In this document: one piece after another, positions 13,006 through 20,609 of the stretch
Numbering within the stretch: position 1 is the stretch's first letter
Layout: each line of letters begins with the position of its first letter
Origin: Planctomycetota bacterium
GTDB taxonomy: Bacteria > Planctomycetota > MHYJ01 > JACPRB01
Length of the DNA stretch: 20,609 bases
Direction of reading: 5' to 3'
NCBI GenBank assembly: GCA_016200125.1
Contig: JACQFK010000309.1
Location: 1-20,609 of the forward strand
Translations under genes and position numbers: made by a program
Notes under the pieces: generated by a model
Seen by the model: the letters and a program-made list of their open reading frames with translations, nothing else
The model's database searches: none
Told to the model about the DNA's origin: nothing

Positions 13006-14376
13006 ATGTCAAGCAAGCTCAACCGCCGCGAGTTCCTGAAGAACAGCGGAGCTGCCGCCGCGGGCGGCGTCGGCTACTGGATCACGGGCCGCCAGTCCGT
13101 CTGGGCCCAGGAGAGGGGCCCCAACGCCAAGCTGAACGTCGCCTGCATTGGCACCGGCGGCCGCGGCTACGCGTCCGTCGAGGGCTGCGGCAAGGAGAAC
13201 ATCGTCGCGCTCTGCGACGTCGACGAGAACCGGCTCAACAAGGCGGGCGAGAAGTTCAAGGAGGCCCGCAAGTACACCGACTACCGGATCATGCTGGAGA
13301 AGGAGGAGAAGAACATCGACGCGGTGACCGTCGGCACGCCGGACCACCACCACGCGCCGGCCGCGGTCCGCGCCCTCCGCATGGGCAAGCACGCCTACGT
13401 CGAAAAGCCCATGACCCACAGCATCTACGAGGCCCGCACGCTGACGAAGCTCGCCGCGGAAAAGAAGGTGGCGACGCAGATGGGCAACCAGGGCCACTCG
13501 ACCGACGGCCGCCGCCGCCTCGTCGAGGCGCTCCAGCAGGGCATCATCGGCAACGTGTCCGAGGTCCATTGCTGGACCAACCGGCCGATCTGGCCCCAGG
13601 GCATCGAGCGTCCCGCGAAGGAGGATCCGGTTCCCGCCCACCTGCACTGGGAGGAGTGGATCGGCCCCGCCCCGATGCGGCCCTACGTCGACAAGGTGTA
13701 CCACGACTTCAAGTGGCGCGGCTGGTGGGACTTCGGCACGGGCGCGCTCGGCGACATGGCCTGCCACATCATGGACGCCGCCTTCTGGGGGCTCAAGCTC
13801 GGCTACCCGGTGAGCGCCGAGGCCGAGGGCGACCCGCTGAGCAAGGAGACCGGCCCCCGCTGGATGATCGTCCGCTGCCAGTTCCCCAAGCGCGGCGAGC
13901 TGCCGCCCCTCAAGTTCACCTGGTACGACGGCGGCAAGCTGCCGCCCCAGGAGCTGGCGGGCCCGATCAAGCTGAAGGACGAGGAGAAGGACAAGATCCT
14001 CGTGACCAACGGCAACATCATCAAGGGCGACAAGGGCTCGATCATCGTCACCGACGAGCAGACCGGCAACTGGCAAGCCTACCTCGACGGCAAGCTCGTC
14101 CCCAACAAGGAACTCAAGATCGAGCAGACGCTCCCGCGCGTGCCGGGCGGCATGGGCGGCCACCACCAGGAGTGGATCACCGCCTGCAAGGGCGGCCCCA
14201 AGTCGCTCGGCGACTTCTCCTACTCCGGCCCCTTCACCGAGACGGTGCTCATCGGCATCCCCGCCTTCCGCACCGGGAAGAAGCTCGAATGGGACGGCCC
14301 CAACATGAAGGCCAGCAACTGCCCCGAGGCGGACCAGTACATCAAGCGCGAGTACCGCAAGGGCTGGGAAGTCTAG
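13006..14376 (+). CDS. Tat-exported Gfo/Idh/MocA-family oxidoreductase, paralog 1
   Basis: The protein has 456 residues. The twin-arginine motif NRREFLKN lies at residues 6-13. The Rossmann loop CIGTGGRGYA spans 47-56 (GxGGxG intact). EKP is at 133-135 with the catalytic Lys134. DMACH with its following His-containing helix (GALGDMACHIMDAAFWGLKL) matches the conserved substrate-pocket region of the family. The C-terminal [16 protein letters not shown] is shared with the other four paralogs. It has extra residues in the C-terminal domain (a KLKDEEKDKILV insert) compared with paralogs 3-5. AAGGAG seven bases before ATG 13006 fixes the start. It is co-transcribed with the TIM-barrel gene 17 bases upstream and is followed by a terminator. 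Cofactor-loaded Gfo/Idh/MocA enzymes can be Tat-exported, as is glucose-fructose oxidoreductase of Zymomonas. Confidence 0.93.
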   Translation: MSSKLNRREFLKNSGAAAAGGVGYWITGRQSVWAQERGPNAKLNVACIGTGGRGYASVEGCGKENIVALCDVDENRLNKAGEKFKEARKYTDYRIMLEKEEKNIDAVTVGTPDHHHAPAAVRALRMGKHAYVEKPMTHSIYEARTLTKLAAEKKVATQMGNQGHSTDGRRRLVEALQQGIIGNVSEVHCWTNRPIWPQGIERPAKEDPVPAHLHWEEWIGPAPMRPYVDKVYHDFKWRGWWDFGTGALGDMACHIMDAAFWGLKLGYPVSAEAEGDPLSKETGPRWMIVRCQFPKRGELPPLKFTWYDGGKLPPQELAGPIKLKDEEKDKILVTNGNIIKGDKGSIIVTDEQTGNWQAYLDGKLVPNKELKIEQTLPRVPGGMGGHHQEWITACKGGPKSLGDFSYSGPFTETVLIGIPAFRTGKKLEWDGPNMKASNCPEADQYIKREYRKGWEV

Positions 14377-14391
14377 ACGACCGGATCGATC

Positions 14392-14427
14392 GCGGCCTGC
14401 GCGGGCCTTCCGGTCCGCGCAGGCCGC
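14392..14427 (+). terminator. Terminator after paralog 1
   Basis: A perfect 13-base inverted repeat (GCGGCCTGCGCGG at 14392-14404 with CCGCGCAGGCCGC at 14415-14427) encloses a 10-base loop. It is followed by a modest T-rich run (CTTTGATTT, to 14440). The next gene therefore probably has its own promoter. Confidence 0.75.
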
Positions 14428-14497
14428 CCTGCTTTGATTTCCGTAACGCCGGGGACCTCGGAGTGTATTAGTGTTCGTACCTTGTAAGGATGAGACC

Positions 14498-15838
14498 ATG
14501 ACCCAGCGCAGCAACCGCCGCCAGTTCCTGCAGAACGCCGGCACCGCGGGGGCCGGATTCTGGATCGCCGGTCGCCAGATCGGCTTCGGCCAGGAAAAGT
14601 CCCCCAACGCCAAGCTCAACGTCGCCTGCATCGGCACCGGCGGCCAGGGCGGAAGCGACATGGGCAACGTCGGCAAGTCCGAGAACATCGTCGCGCTCTG
14701 CGACATCGACGACAAGCGCAACGACGAGGCCGCCAAGACCTACCCGAAGGCGAAGAAGTACTTCGACTACCGCAAGATGCTCGACGAGATGTCGAAGGAG
14801 ATCGACGCCGTCACCGTCGGCACCCCCGACAACCACCACGCCTGCGCCGCCGTCATGGCGATGAAGCTCGGCAAGGGCGTCTACGTCCAGAAGCCGATGG
14901 CCCACGACGTGTTCGAGGCGCGCTTCATGCGCGAGACCGCCGCGAAGTACAAGGTCGCGACGCAGATGGGCAACCAGGGCACCGCGGGAAGCAACCTGCG
15001 CGAGTCCGTCGAGATCGTCCAGGCCGGCCTGATCGGCGACGTGAAGGAAGTCCACCTCTGGACCAACCGTCCCATCTGGCCGCAGTCGCCGAATATCACG
15101 GCGCGGCCGAAGGACACGCCGGCGGTCCCCGCCCACCTCCACTGGGACGAGTGGCTGGGTCCCGCCCCCGAGCGCGCCTACCATCCTGCCTACCTCCATT
15201 TCAAGTGGCGCGGCTGGTGGGACTTCGGGACCGGCGCCCTGGGCGACATGGCCTGCCACACGACGAACCTCCCTTACTTCGCCCTCAAGCTGGGCGCCCC
15301 GACGACCGTCGAGGCGGAGTCGGAGCCCGTCAACCCCGAGACCTGCCCCGGCTGGGCGAAGATCACCTACGAGTTCCCCGCCCGCGGCGAGATGCCGCCC
15401 GTCAAGGCCATCTGGTACGAAGGCCGCCGGAACGGCGAGCTCGTGCAGCCTCCGCTGGACCTCCTCCAAGGCGAGAAGATCTCCGGCTCGGGCTCGCTGC
15501 TCGTCGGCTCGAAGGGCACGCTCTACTCCCCCGACGACTACGGCGGCAAGAGCATCTGGCTGCCGAAGGACCAGTTCAAGGACATGAAGAAGCCGGATCC
15601 CACGCTGCCCCGCTCGCCCGGACACCACGCCGAGTGGATCCGCGCCTGCAAGGGCGGCGAGAAGGCGATGTCGAACTTCGACCACGCGGGCCCCTTCACG
15701 GAGTTCGTGCTGCTCGGCAACGTCGCCATCCGCGTCGGCAAGAAGTTCGAGTGGGACGCCGTGAACCTCAAGGCGAAGAACTGCCCCGAGGCCGACCAGT
15801 TCATCAAGCGCGAATACCGGAAGGGCTGGAGCCTCTAA
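14498..15838 (+). CDS. Tat-exported Gfo/Idh/MocA-family oxidoreductase, paralog 2 (QKP variant)
   Basis: The protein has 446 residues. NRRQFLQN at 6-13 is the twin-arginine motif, and [13 protein letters not shown] follows it. The dinucleotide loop CIGTGGQG is at 44-51. In place of EKP this copy has QKP (131-133), so the catalytic Lys132 is kept while the preceding Glu is Gln. The conserved GALGDMACHTTNLPYFALKL block and the C-terminal EADQFIKREYRKGWSL are present. It has two-residue shorter or longer loops than paralog 1 and an insert RRNGELVQPPLDLLQGEK. The ATG at 14498 is supported by AAGGA seven bases upstream; an in-frame ATG at 14471 has no ribosome site. It is flanked by terminators on both sides, so it is likely a single-gene unit. 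Confidence 0.92.
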   Translation: MTQRSNRRQFLQNAGTAGAGFWIAGRQIGFGQEKSPNAKLNVACIGTGGQGGSDMGNVGKSENIVALCDIDDKRNDEAAKTYPKAKKYFDYRKMLDEMSKEIDAVTVGTPDNHHACAAVMAMKLGKGVYVQKPMAHDVFEARFMRETAAKYKVATQMGNQGTAGSNLRESVEIVQAGLIGDVKEVHLWTNRPIWPQSPNITARPKDTPAVPAHLHWDEWLGPAPERAYHPAYLHFKWRGWWDFGTGALGDMACHTTNLPYFALKLGAPTTVEAESEPVNPETCPGWAKITYEFPARGEMPPVKAIWYEGRRNGELVQPPLDLLQGEKISGSGSLLVGSKGTLYSPDDYGGKSIWLPKDQFKDMKKPDPTLPRSPGHHAEWIRACKGGEKAMSNFDHAGPFTEFVLLGNVAIRVGKKFEWDAVNLKAKNCPEADQFIKREYRKGWSL

Positions 15839-15860
15839 CAGTACCCAGTACACCGAGAAA

Positions 15861-15899
15861 GGAAGGGCCGGCGGGGAGCGATCCCCGCCGGCCTTCTTC
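15861..15899. terminator. Bidirectional terminator after paralog 2
   Basis: A 12-base perfect stem (GGCCGGCGGGGA at 15866-15877 with TCCCCGCCGGCC at 15882-15893) is closed by a GCGA tetraloop. T-rich TTCTTC follows on the plus strand and an A-rich stretch precedes it, which would serve the minus-strand YbjQ-like gene that ends at 15906. Confidence 0.85.
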
Positions 15900-15905
15900 A
15901 TTCCC

Positions 15906-16178
15906 CTAGAGGACGACGGCCGTCCCCGTCGCGATCACCATCTTGAGCGCCGGGCCCAGCGCCTCGACGTCGAAAGCCACGCCGACGATCGCGCTGGCCC
16001 CCAGCTTCTGGGCCCGGACCGACATCTGGGCCATCGCCGTCGCCCGCGTGTCGTGAAGGGTCTGCTCCGCCTGGCGGCCCAGCCCCTCGAAGTCCGCCAG
16101 CGCCTCCCCGCTCACGATCCCCAGAACGGTCCGGGCCGGCCGCCCGTCGATCCCCGGCGTCGTCGTCATCTGAAGCAT
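15906..16178 (-). CDS. YbjQ-family (UPF0145, heavy-metal-binding-like) protein
   Basis: The protein has 90 residues. It matches the compact YbjQ fold: an N-terminal MTTTPGIDGR strand, LGIVSGEAL with the family SGEA motif, a helix rich in Ala, Arg and Gln (AEQTLHDTRATAMAQM), then LGASAIVGVAFDVEALG and a final VIATGTAVVL strand. These small cytosolic proteins assemble into pentameric rings; their function is not settled despite the heavy-metal name. GGGAGGAG six bases before ATG 16178 supports the start. It is inserted between exported oxidoreductase genes on the opposite strand, flanked by the terminator at 15861-15899, and appears unrelated to them. Confidence 0.92.
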   Translation of the reverse strand: MLQMTTTPGIDGRPARTVLGIVSGEALADFEGLGRQAEQTLHDTRATAMAQMSVRAQKLGASAIVGVAFDVEALGPALKMVIATGTAVVL

Positions 16179-16199
16179 GCGTCGCTCCTCCCGGCCGGG

Positions 16200-16230
16200 T
16201 ACATTATTTCAATTGCAACAAAGTTTCCGC
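16200..16230. promoter_or_regulatory. AT-rich island in the divergent spacer, probable promoter region
   Basis: The spacer 16179-16318 between the YbjQ-like gene and paralog 3 is GC-rich except for this stretch. On the minus strand it contains AATAAT (16208-16203), and on the plus strand TTGCAA (16213-16218). No complete -35/-10 pair at normal spacing was found for either direction. Confidence 0.3.
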
Positions 16231-16318
16231 CGCCCGGCGCCGTAGAACATAGTAGCAGGTCTGGAGCGGGCGGCGCCGGGAACCGAAACCACCCGGCACA
16301 AGCTGGGGGGCCCTACTC

Positions 16319-17671
16319 ATGTCCCATCGCATCAACCGCAGAGACTTCCTCCGCAACAGCGCCGCCGCCGGCGCCGGGTTCTGGATCGCCGGCCGCCAGA
16401 CCGGCTACGGCCAGGACAAGTCCCCCAACGCCAAGCTCAACATCGCCTCCATCGGCTGCGGCGGGCAGGGCGCGTCCGACCTGAAGAACGTCTCGAGCGA
16501 GACCATCGTCGCGCTCTGCGACGTCGACGAGCGGCGCGTGGGCGCCGCGGCGAAGCTGCACCCGAACGCGAAGACCTACACCGACTTCCGCAAGGTGTTC
16601 GACGACGCGAAGAACTTCGACGCCGTCGTCGTCGCCACCCCCGAGCACACGCACGCGTTCGCCACGCTGCCCGCCCTCCAGCTGGGCAAGCACGTCTACT
16701 GCGAGAAGCCCCTCACCCACGGCGTCTGGGAGGCCCGCGTCATCCAAGAGGCCGCGAAGAAGCAGAAGGTCGCCACGCAGATGGGCACGCAGATCCACGC
16801 GGGCGACAACTACCGGCGCGTCGTCGAGCTCGTCCAGTCGGGCGCGATCGGCAAGGTGACCGAGTGCCATGTCTGGGTCGCCCGCACCTGGGGGCTCCAG
16901 AGCGCGGAGGACGCCGCGGCGAACAACGACGTCGCCAGCACGCAGGACCGCCCGGCGGAGGAGATGGCCGTCCCGGCCTACCTCAATTGGGACCTCTGGG
17001 TGGGTCCAGCGCCGATGCGCCCCTTCAACACCGTCTACTTCCCCGGTCCCAAGTGGTACCGCTGGTGGGACTTCGGGTCGGGCACGATGAGCGACCTCGG
17101 CAGCCACTGGAACGACCTGCCCTTCTGGGCGCTCAAGCTCGACGCCCCGAAGACCATCGAAGGCTTCGGCCCCCCGGTCCATGCCGAGATCGCGCCCGCG
17201 TCCTTCCGCGCCGTCTACGAGTACGGCCCGCGCGGCGACATGCCCGCCTGCACCGTTTCCTGGCACCAGGGGCAGGAGAAGCCGCCCCAGCTCAAGGACG
17301 GCCGGGTCCCCGCCAACTGGAAGAGCGCCGTGCTCTTCGTCGGCGACAAGGGCATGCTGGTCTCCGACTACGGCAAGCACGCGCTGCTGCCCGAGGACAA
17401 GTTCAAGGACTTCAAGCGGCCGGAGCAGACGATCCCCAAGTCCATCGGCCACCACGCCGAGTGGATCAACGCCGCGAAGACCGACCTCAAGACCACCTGC
17501 AACTTCGGCTATTCGGGTCCGCTCACCGAGGCGAACCACCTCGCGTCGATTGCCTACCGGCTGGGCAAGAAGCTCGAGTGGGATCCGGTCAGCCTGAAGT
17601 GCAAGAATGCGCCGGAGGCGGACCGCCTCCTGCATCGCGAGTACCGCAAAGGATGGGAGCTCAAGGCATGA
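16319..17671 (+). CDS. Tat-exported Gfo/Idh/MocA-family oxidoreductase, paralog 3
   Basis: The protein has 450 residues. NRRDFLRN at 6-13 is the twin-arginine motif. GCGGQG at 46-51 is the dinucleotide loop and EKP at 129-131 the catalytic motif. Conserved family blocks are [27 protein letters not shown] and [20 protein letters not shown], the last with the expected His of the substrate pocket. A segment of about 30 residues around [22 protein letters not shown] is present only in this copy and in paralog 4. A G-run about eight bases upstream supports ATG 16319. Its TGA overlaps the ATG of paralog 4 (ATGA at 17668-17671), so the two are co-translated. Paralogs 3 and 4 are alike over most of their length, so they are a recent tandem duplicate. 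Confidence 0.93.
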   Translation: MSHRINRRDFLRNSAAAGAGFWIAGRQTGYGQDKSPNAKLNIASIGCGGQGASDLKNVSSETIVALCDVDERRVGAAAKLHPNAKTYTDFRKVFDDAKNFDAVVVATPEHTHAFATLPALQLGKHVYCEKPLTHGVWEARVIQEAAKKQKVATQMGTQIHAGDNYRRVVELVQSGAIGKVTECHVWVARTWGLQSAEDAAANNDVASTQDRPAEEMAVPAYLNWDLWVGPAPMRPFNTVYFPGPKWYRWWDFGSGTMSDLGSHWNDLPFWALKLDAPKTIEGFGPPVHAEIAPASFRAVYEYGPRGDMPACTVSWHQGQEKPPQLKDGRVPANWKSAVLFVGDKGMLVSDYGKHALLPEDKFKDFKRPEQTIPKSIGHHAEWINAAKTDLKTTCNFGYSGPLTEANHLASIAYRLGKKLEWDPVSLKCKNAPEADRLLHREYRKGWELKA

Positions 17672-19005
17672 GCACCACGAACCGCAGACAATTCCTCAAG
17701 CAGGGCGCCGCGGCGGGCGCCGGATTCTGGATCGCGGGCCGGCAGACCGGCTTCGGCCAGGAGAAGTCCCCCAACGCCAAGCTCCGCATCGCCATGATCG
17801 CCTCGGGCGGCCGCGGCGGCGCCAATCTCAAGAGCGTCGGCGACGAGGACATCGTCGCCCTCTGCGACGTGAACGCGAAGAACGTCGAGTCGGCCGCAAA
17901 GATCCATCCCAAGGCCAAGAAGTACACGGACTTCCGCAAGGTGCTCGACGATTCGAAGGACTACGACGCCGTCGTCGTCTCCACCTGCGAGCACACCCAC
18001 GCCTTCGCCACGCTGCCCGCCCTGCAGATGGGCAAGCACGTCTACTGCGAGAAGCCCCTCACGCACGGCGTCTGGGAGGCCCGCGTCGTCACGGAGGCCT
18101 CGAAGAAGGCGAAGGTCGCCACCCAGATGGGCACGCAGGCTCACGCGAACGACACCTGGCGCCGCGTCGTCGAGATCGTGCAATCGGGCTCGATCGGCAA
18201 GGTGACCGAGGTCCACGTCTGGGTCCACCGCACCTGGGGCTGGCAGAGCGCGGAGGACGCCCTCGCCTACAACGACATCGCGAGCACGCAGGACCGGCCC
18301 AAGGAGGAGATGCCCGTCCCGGCGCACCTCGACTGGGACCTCTGGGTCGGCCCGGCGCCGATGCGGCCCTTCAACACCGTCTACTTCACCGGTCCCAAGT
18401 GGTACCGCTGGTGGGACTTCGGGTCGGGCACGATGAGCGACCTCGGGAGCCACATGAACGACATCCCGTTCTGGGCGCTCAAGCTCGACGCCCCGAAGAC
18501 GATCGAAAGCTTCGGCCCCCCGGTCCATCCCGAGATCGCGCCCGCGTCCTTCCGCGCCGTCTACGAATACGGCCCGCGGGGCGACATGCCCGCCTGCACG
18601 CTCACGTGGTACCAGGGCCAGCAGGAGAAGCCGCCCCAGTACAAGGACGGCCGCGTGCCGGCCGAGTTCAAGGACGGCATCCTCTTCGTCGGCGACAAGG
18701 GGATGGTCGTCGGCAATCACGGGAAGCACCAGCTCCTGACCGAGGTCAAGCGGCCGGAGCCGTGGATCCCGAAGTCGATCGGACATCACAAGGAGTGGAT
18801 CGAGGCGGCCAAGACGGACCTCAAGACCTCCTGCCCCTTCAGCTACTCGGGCCTGCTCACCGAGGCGAACCACCTTGCGTCGATCGCCTATCGGCTGGGC
18901 AAGAAGCTCGAATGGGATTCGAAGAACCTGAAGTGCACGAACGCGCCGGAGGCCGACCGCCTCCTCCACCGCGAGTACCGCAAAGGATGGGAGCTCAAGG
19001 CGTAA
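17668..19005 (+). CDS. Tat-exported Gfo/Idh/MocA-family oxidoreductase, paralog 4
   Basis: The protein has 445 residues. NRRQFLKQG starts at residue 5. The dinucleotide loop reads IASGGRGG (44-51), so the first Gly of the usual GxGGxG is Ala in this copy. EKP is at 128-130. It shares the DRP-EEM segment (near residues 195-205) and nearly all other blocks with paralog 3. About residue 355 it lacks five residues that paralogs 3 and 5 carry between LL(P/T)E and KRPE. The ATG lies inside the ATGA overlap with paralog 3, with GGGAG eight bases upstream. The 3' end ([18 protein letters not shown]) is almost identical to that of paralog 3 at the DNA level too. Confidence 0.93.
   Translation: MSTTNRRQFLKQGAAAGAGFWIAGRQTGFGQEKSPNAKLRIAMIASGGRGGANLKSVGDEDIVALCDVNAKNVESAAKIHPKAKKYTDFRKVLDDSKDYDAVVVSTCEHTHAFATLPALQMGKHVYCEKPLTHGVWEARVVTEASKKAKVATQMGTQAHANDTWRRVVEIVQSGSIGKVTEVHVWVHRTWGWQSAEDALAYNDIASTQDRPKEEMPVPAHLDWDLWVGPAPMRPFNTVYFTGPKWYRWWDFGSGTMSDLGSHMNDIPFWALKLDAPKTIESFGPPVHPEIAPASFRAVYEYGPRGDMPACTLTWYQGQQEKPPQYKDGRVPAEFKDGILFVGDKGMVVGNHGKHQLLTEVKRPEPWIPKSIGHHKEWIEAAKTDLKTSCPFSYSGLLTEANHLASIAYRLGKKLEWDSKNLKCTNAPEADRLLHREYRKGWELKA
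17680..17766 (+). repeat. Leader-coding segment, near-identical copy of 19043-19129
   Basis: These 87 bases encode the twin-arginine leader of paralog 4. They differ from 19043-19129 at only four bases, of which one changes a residue (Phe to Tyr). The rest of the two genes differs far more. Confidence 0.85.
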
Positions 19006-19039
19006 TCGCGCCGAAGCCACTCGAAAGGAGCGAAGGCGG

Positions 19040-20332
19040 ATGAATCGCAGACAATTCCTCAAGCAGGGCGCCGCGGCGGGCGCCGGGTTCTGGATCGCGG
19101 GCCGGCAGACCGGCTACGGACAGGAGAAGTCGCCCAACGCGAAGCTGAACGTCGGCCACATCGGCGTCGCCGGCATGCGCGGCGCGGACCACCTGGGCCA
19201 GATGGCGGGCCAGAGCCAGATCGCGCTCTGCGACGTGGACGACAAGAACCTCGCCCAGGGCGCGGCGAAGCTCCCGAACGCGGCGAAGTACAGCGACTTC
19301 CGCGAGATGCTGGAGAAGGAGAAGTCGCTCGACTGCATCGTGATCTCGACGCCCGACCACATCCACGCGCCGGCCGGCGTGATGGCGATGAAGCTCGGAA
19401 AGCACGTCTACACCGAGAAGCCCATGGCCCACACGGTGTACGAGGTGCGGCTCATGACCCAGACCGCGGCCGAACGGAAGCTCAAGACGCAGATGGGGAC
19501 CCAGATCCACGCCGGCGACAACTACCGGCGCGTGGTCGAGCTCGTCCAGTCAGGCGCGATCGGCCACGTGTCCGAGGTCCACGTCTGGCTGGGCGGCACG
19601 CAATGGACCGCGTCGGGCCTGCCGAAGGAGGGGGGCGAGACGCCGGCGGGCCTCCACTGGGACCTCTGGCTCGGCCCCTCGGAGGAGCGTCCCTACAGCA
19701 ACCGCTATCATCCGCTCAAGTGGCGCTGCTACTGGAACTTCGGCGGCGGCCACCTGGCGGACATGGGCTGCCACTTCATCGACCTGCCCTTCTGGGCGCT
19801 GAAGCTGGGCCACTGCCTCACGGTGGAGGCGGAGGGCCCCGAGGTGGACCCGCACGGCGCGCCGCCCTGGCTGATCGCGCGCTGGACCTTCCCGGCGCGG
19901 GGCGAGCTGCCTCCGGTGAAGCTCACCTGGTATCACGGCGACAAGAACCCGCCGCAGTTCGCCGAGGGGAAGATGGGCGACTGGAAGGGCCCGGGCGTCC
20001 TCTTCGTGGGCGACAAGGGGATGCTGGTCTCCAATTACGGCGCCCACAGGCTGCTGCCGGAGGCGGACTTCAGGGAGCACAAGCGACCGGAGCAGACGAT
20101 CTCCAAGTCGCTCGGCCATCACCAGGAATGGATCGAGGCGATCAGGGGCGGCAAACCCTCGCTCTGCGCGTTCGACTACTCCGGCCCCCTGGCCGAGACG
20201 GTGCTGCTGGGGAACGTCGCCTACAAGGTCGGCAAGAAGCTCGATTGGGACGCGGCGGCGCTCAAGGCGAAGAACTGTCCCGAAGCCGACCGCTTCCTCC
20301 GGAAGGAATACCGCAAGGGCTGGACCCTCTAG
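19040..20332 (+). CDS. Tat-exported Gfo/Idh/MocA-family oxidoreductase, paralog 5
   Basis: The protein has 430 residues, the shortest of the five. NRRQFLKQG begins at residue 2. The dinucleotide loop is IGVAGMRGAD (41-50), in which the usual GxGGxG is replaced by GVAGMRG. EKP is at 126-128. GGGHLADMGCHFIDLPFWAL holds the conserved pocket His. The loop after the leader and the mid-domain (WLGGTQWTASGLPKEGGE) are unlike paralogs 3 and 4. The segment after EKP ([20 protein letters not shown]) matches paralog 3 exactly. AAAGGAG nine bases upstream supports ATG 19040; the gene follows paralog 4 by 34 bases, so it is probably in the same operon. Its TAG at 20330-20332 overlaps the TAG of the opposite-strand gene. 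Confidence 0.92.
   Translation: MNRRQFLKQGAAAGAGFWIAGRQTGYGQEKSPNAKLNVGHIGVAGMRGADHLGQMAGQSQIALCDVDDKNLAQGAAKLPNAAKYSDFREMLEKEKSLDCIVISTPDHIHAPAGVMAMKLGKHVYTEKPMAHTVYEVRLMTQTAAERKLKTQMGTQIHAGDNYRRVVELVQSGAIGHVSEVHVWLGGTQWTASGLPKEGGETPAGLHWDLWLGPSEERPYSNRYHPLKWRCYWNFGGGHLADMGCHFIDLPFWALKLGHCLTVEAEGPEVDPHGAPPWLIARWTFPARGELPPVKLTWYHGDKNPPQFAEGKMGDWKGPGVLFVGDKGMLVSNYGAHRLLPEADFREHKRPEQTISKSLGHHQEWIEAIRGGKPSLCAFDYSGPLAETVLLGNVAYKVGKKLDWDAAALKAKNCPEADRFLRKEYRKGWTL
19043..19129 (+). repeat. Leader-coding segment, near-identical copy of 17680-17766
   Basis: Second copy of the 87-base segment that encodes the twin-arginine leader. The match breaks down right after the GQEK codons, in the codons for SPNAKL and beyond. 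Confidence 0.85.
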
Positions 20333-20609
20333 GGCGTCCCGATCGCGACCTTCAGCCGGCGGGTGGCCCCGTCGCGATAGGCGATGTGGACGACCCCGGC
20401 CGCATTGACGGCCAGGGACGCGTATCTGCCGACATCCATGCTCGCATCGATGACCCGCCGCACCCAGGCTCCGCCCGGATCCCGCCGCGCGTACATCAGG
20501 AGCCCGTACGTCGCGTCGTAGTAGGCCGCGTGAAGCCTGCCCGTGGCCGGATGGACCGCCAGCGCACCATAAGCCCCCAGATCCAGCCCGGGACGCGCAT
20601 GGATGACGT
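20329..20609 (-). CDS. C-terminal part of a repeat protein (beta-propeller-like), 5' end outside the window
   Basis: The minus-strand frame is open from the window edge to TAG at 20331-20329, giving 92 residues. It has no start codon inside the window that could be trusted. Two units of about 45 residues are visible: LGAYGALAVHPATGRLHAAY followed by YDATYGLLMYARR, and VGRYASLAVNAAGVVHIAYR followed by DGATRRLKVA. The pattern (D.G.y.sLav...G..H.aYyD...g.l.yA) is that of exported beta-propeller-like proteins with repeated blades in many bacteria. The function is not known. Its stop lies in a CTAG palindrome (20329-20332) that also contains the TAG of paralog 5, so the two genes end on the same four bases. 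Confidence 0.8.
   Translation of the reverse strand, partial: VIHARPGLDLGAYGALAVHPATGRLHAAYYDATYGLLMYARRDPGGAWVRRVIDASMDVGRYASLAVNAAGVVHIAYRDGATRRLKVAIGTP

Noticed and set aside
13009..19062. Long minus-strand open frames opposite the exported oxidoreductases
   Set aside because: They mirror the conserved plus-strand genes, and their Leu/Arg/Val/Asp-rich products resemble each other only because the sense genes are paralogs.

Overview
The window is high-GC DNA from a bacterium, most likely a member of the Planctomycetota or a close relative in the PVC group. I infer this from gene content, not from a marker gene. The clues are several Tat-exported Gfo/Idh/MocA oxidoreductases in tandem, an exported Rossmann-plus-PQQ-propeller protein, HEAT-repeat proteins, a lone pilin-like protein and a uronate-isomerase-like amidohydrolase. 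No rRNA, tRNA, CRISPR array, insertion sequence or phage gene was seen. Shine-Dalgarno sites of the AGGAGG type precede many starts.

Layout. Positions 1-857 hold the 3' end of a HEAT-repeat gene (+), convergent with a 914-residue exported PQQ-propeller protein on the minus strand (1098-3842). From 4036 to 6240 (+) there is a prepilin-like protein. It is followed in the same reading frame by a membrane protein and a DUF2071-like protein, which look like one gene broken by an ochre codon at 5284. From 10865 down to 6241 six minus-strand genes lie close together: DinB-like, GNAT, a PH-like membrane protein, then a cytosolic Gfo/Idh/MocA oxidoreductase, a UxaC-like amidohydrolase and a small exported protein. 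The last three form a tight operon. A small exported zinc-ribbon protein (11028-11603, +) faces a DUF350 membrane protein (minus) across a strong bidirectional terminator.

The main system is at 12167-20332 (+): an exported TIM-barrel sugar isomerase/epimerase-like protein followed by five exported Gfo/Idh/MocA paralogs, broken up only by terminators and a small YbjQ-family gene on the minus strand. All six carry twin-arginine leaders, so they probably fold in the cytoplasm around a bound nicotinamide cofactor and then act outside the inner membrane. My inference is a periplasmic redox and elimination/isomerisation kit for sugars or glycosides, with the paralogs covering different substrates or steps. 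The last three paralogs are recent duplicates and show mosaic similarity. Positions 20329-20609 hold the 3' end of a repeat protein on the minus strand; its stop codon shares a CTAG palindrome with the stop of the last oxidoreductase.
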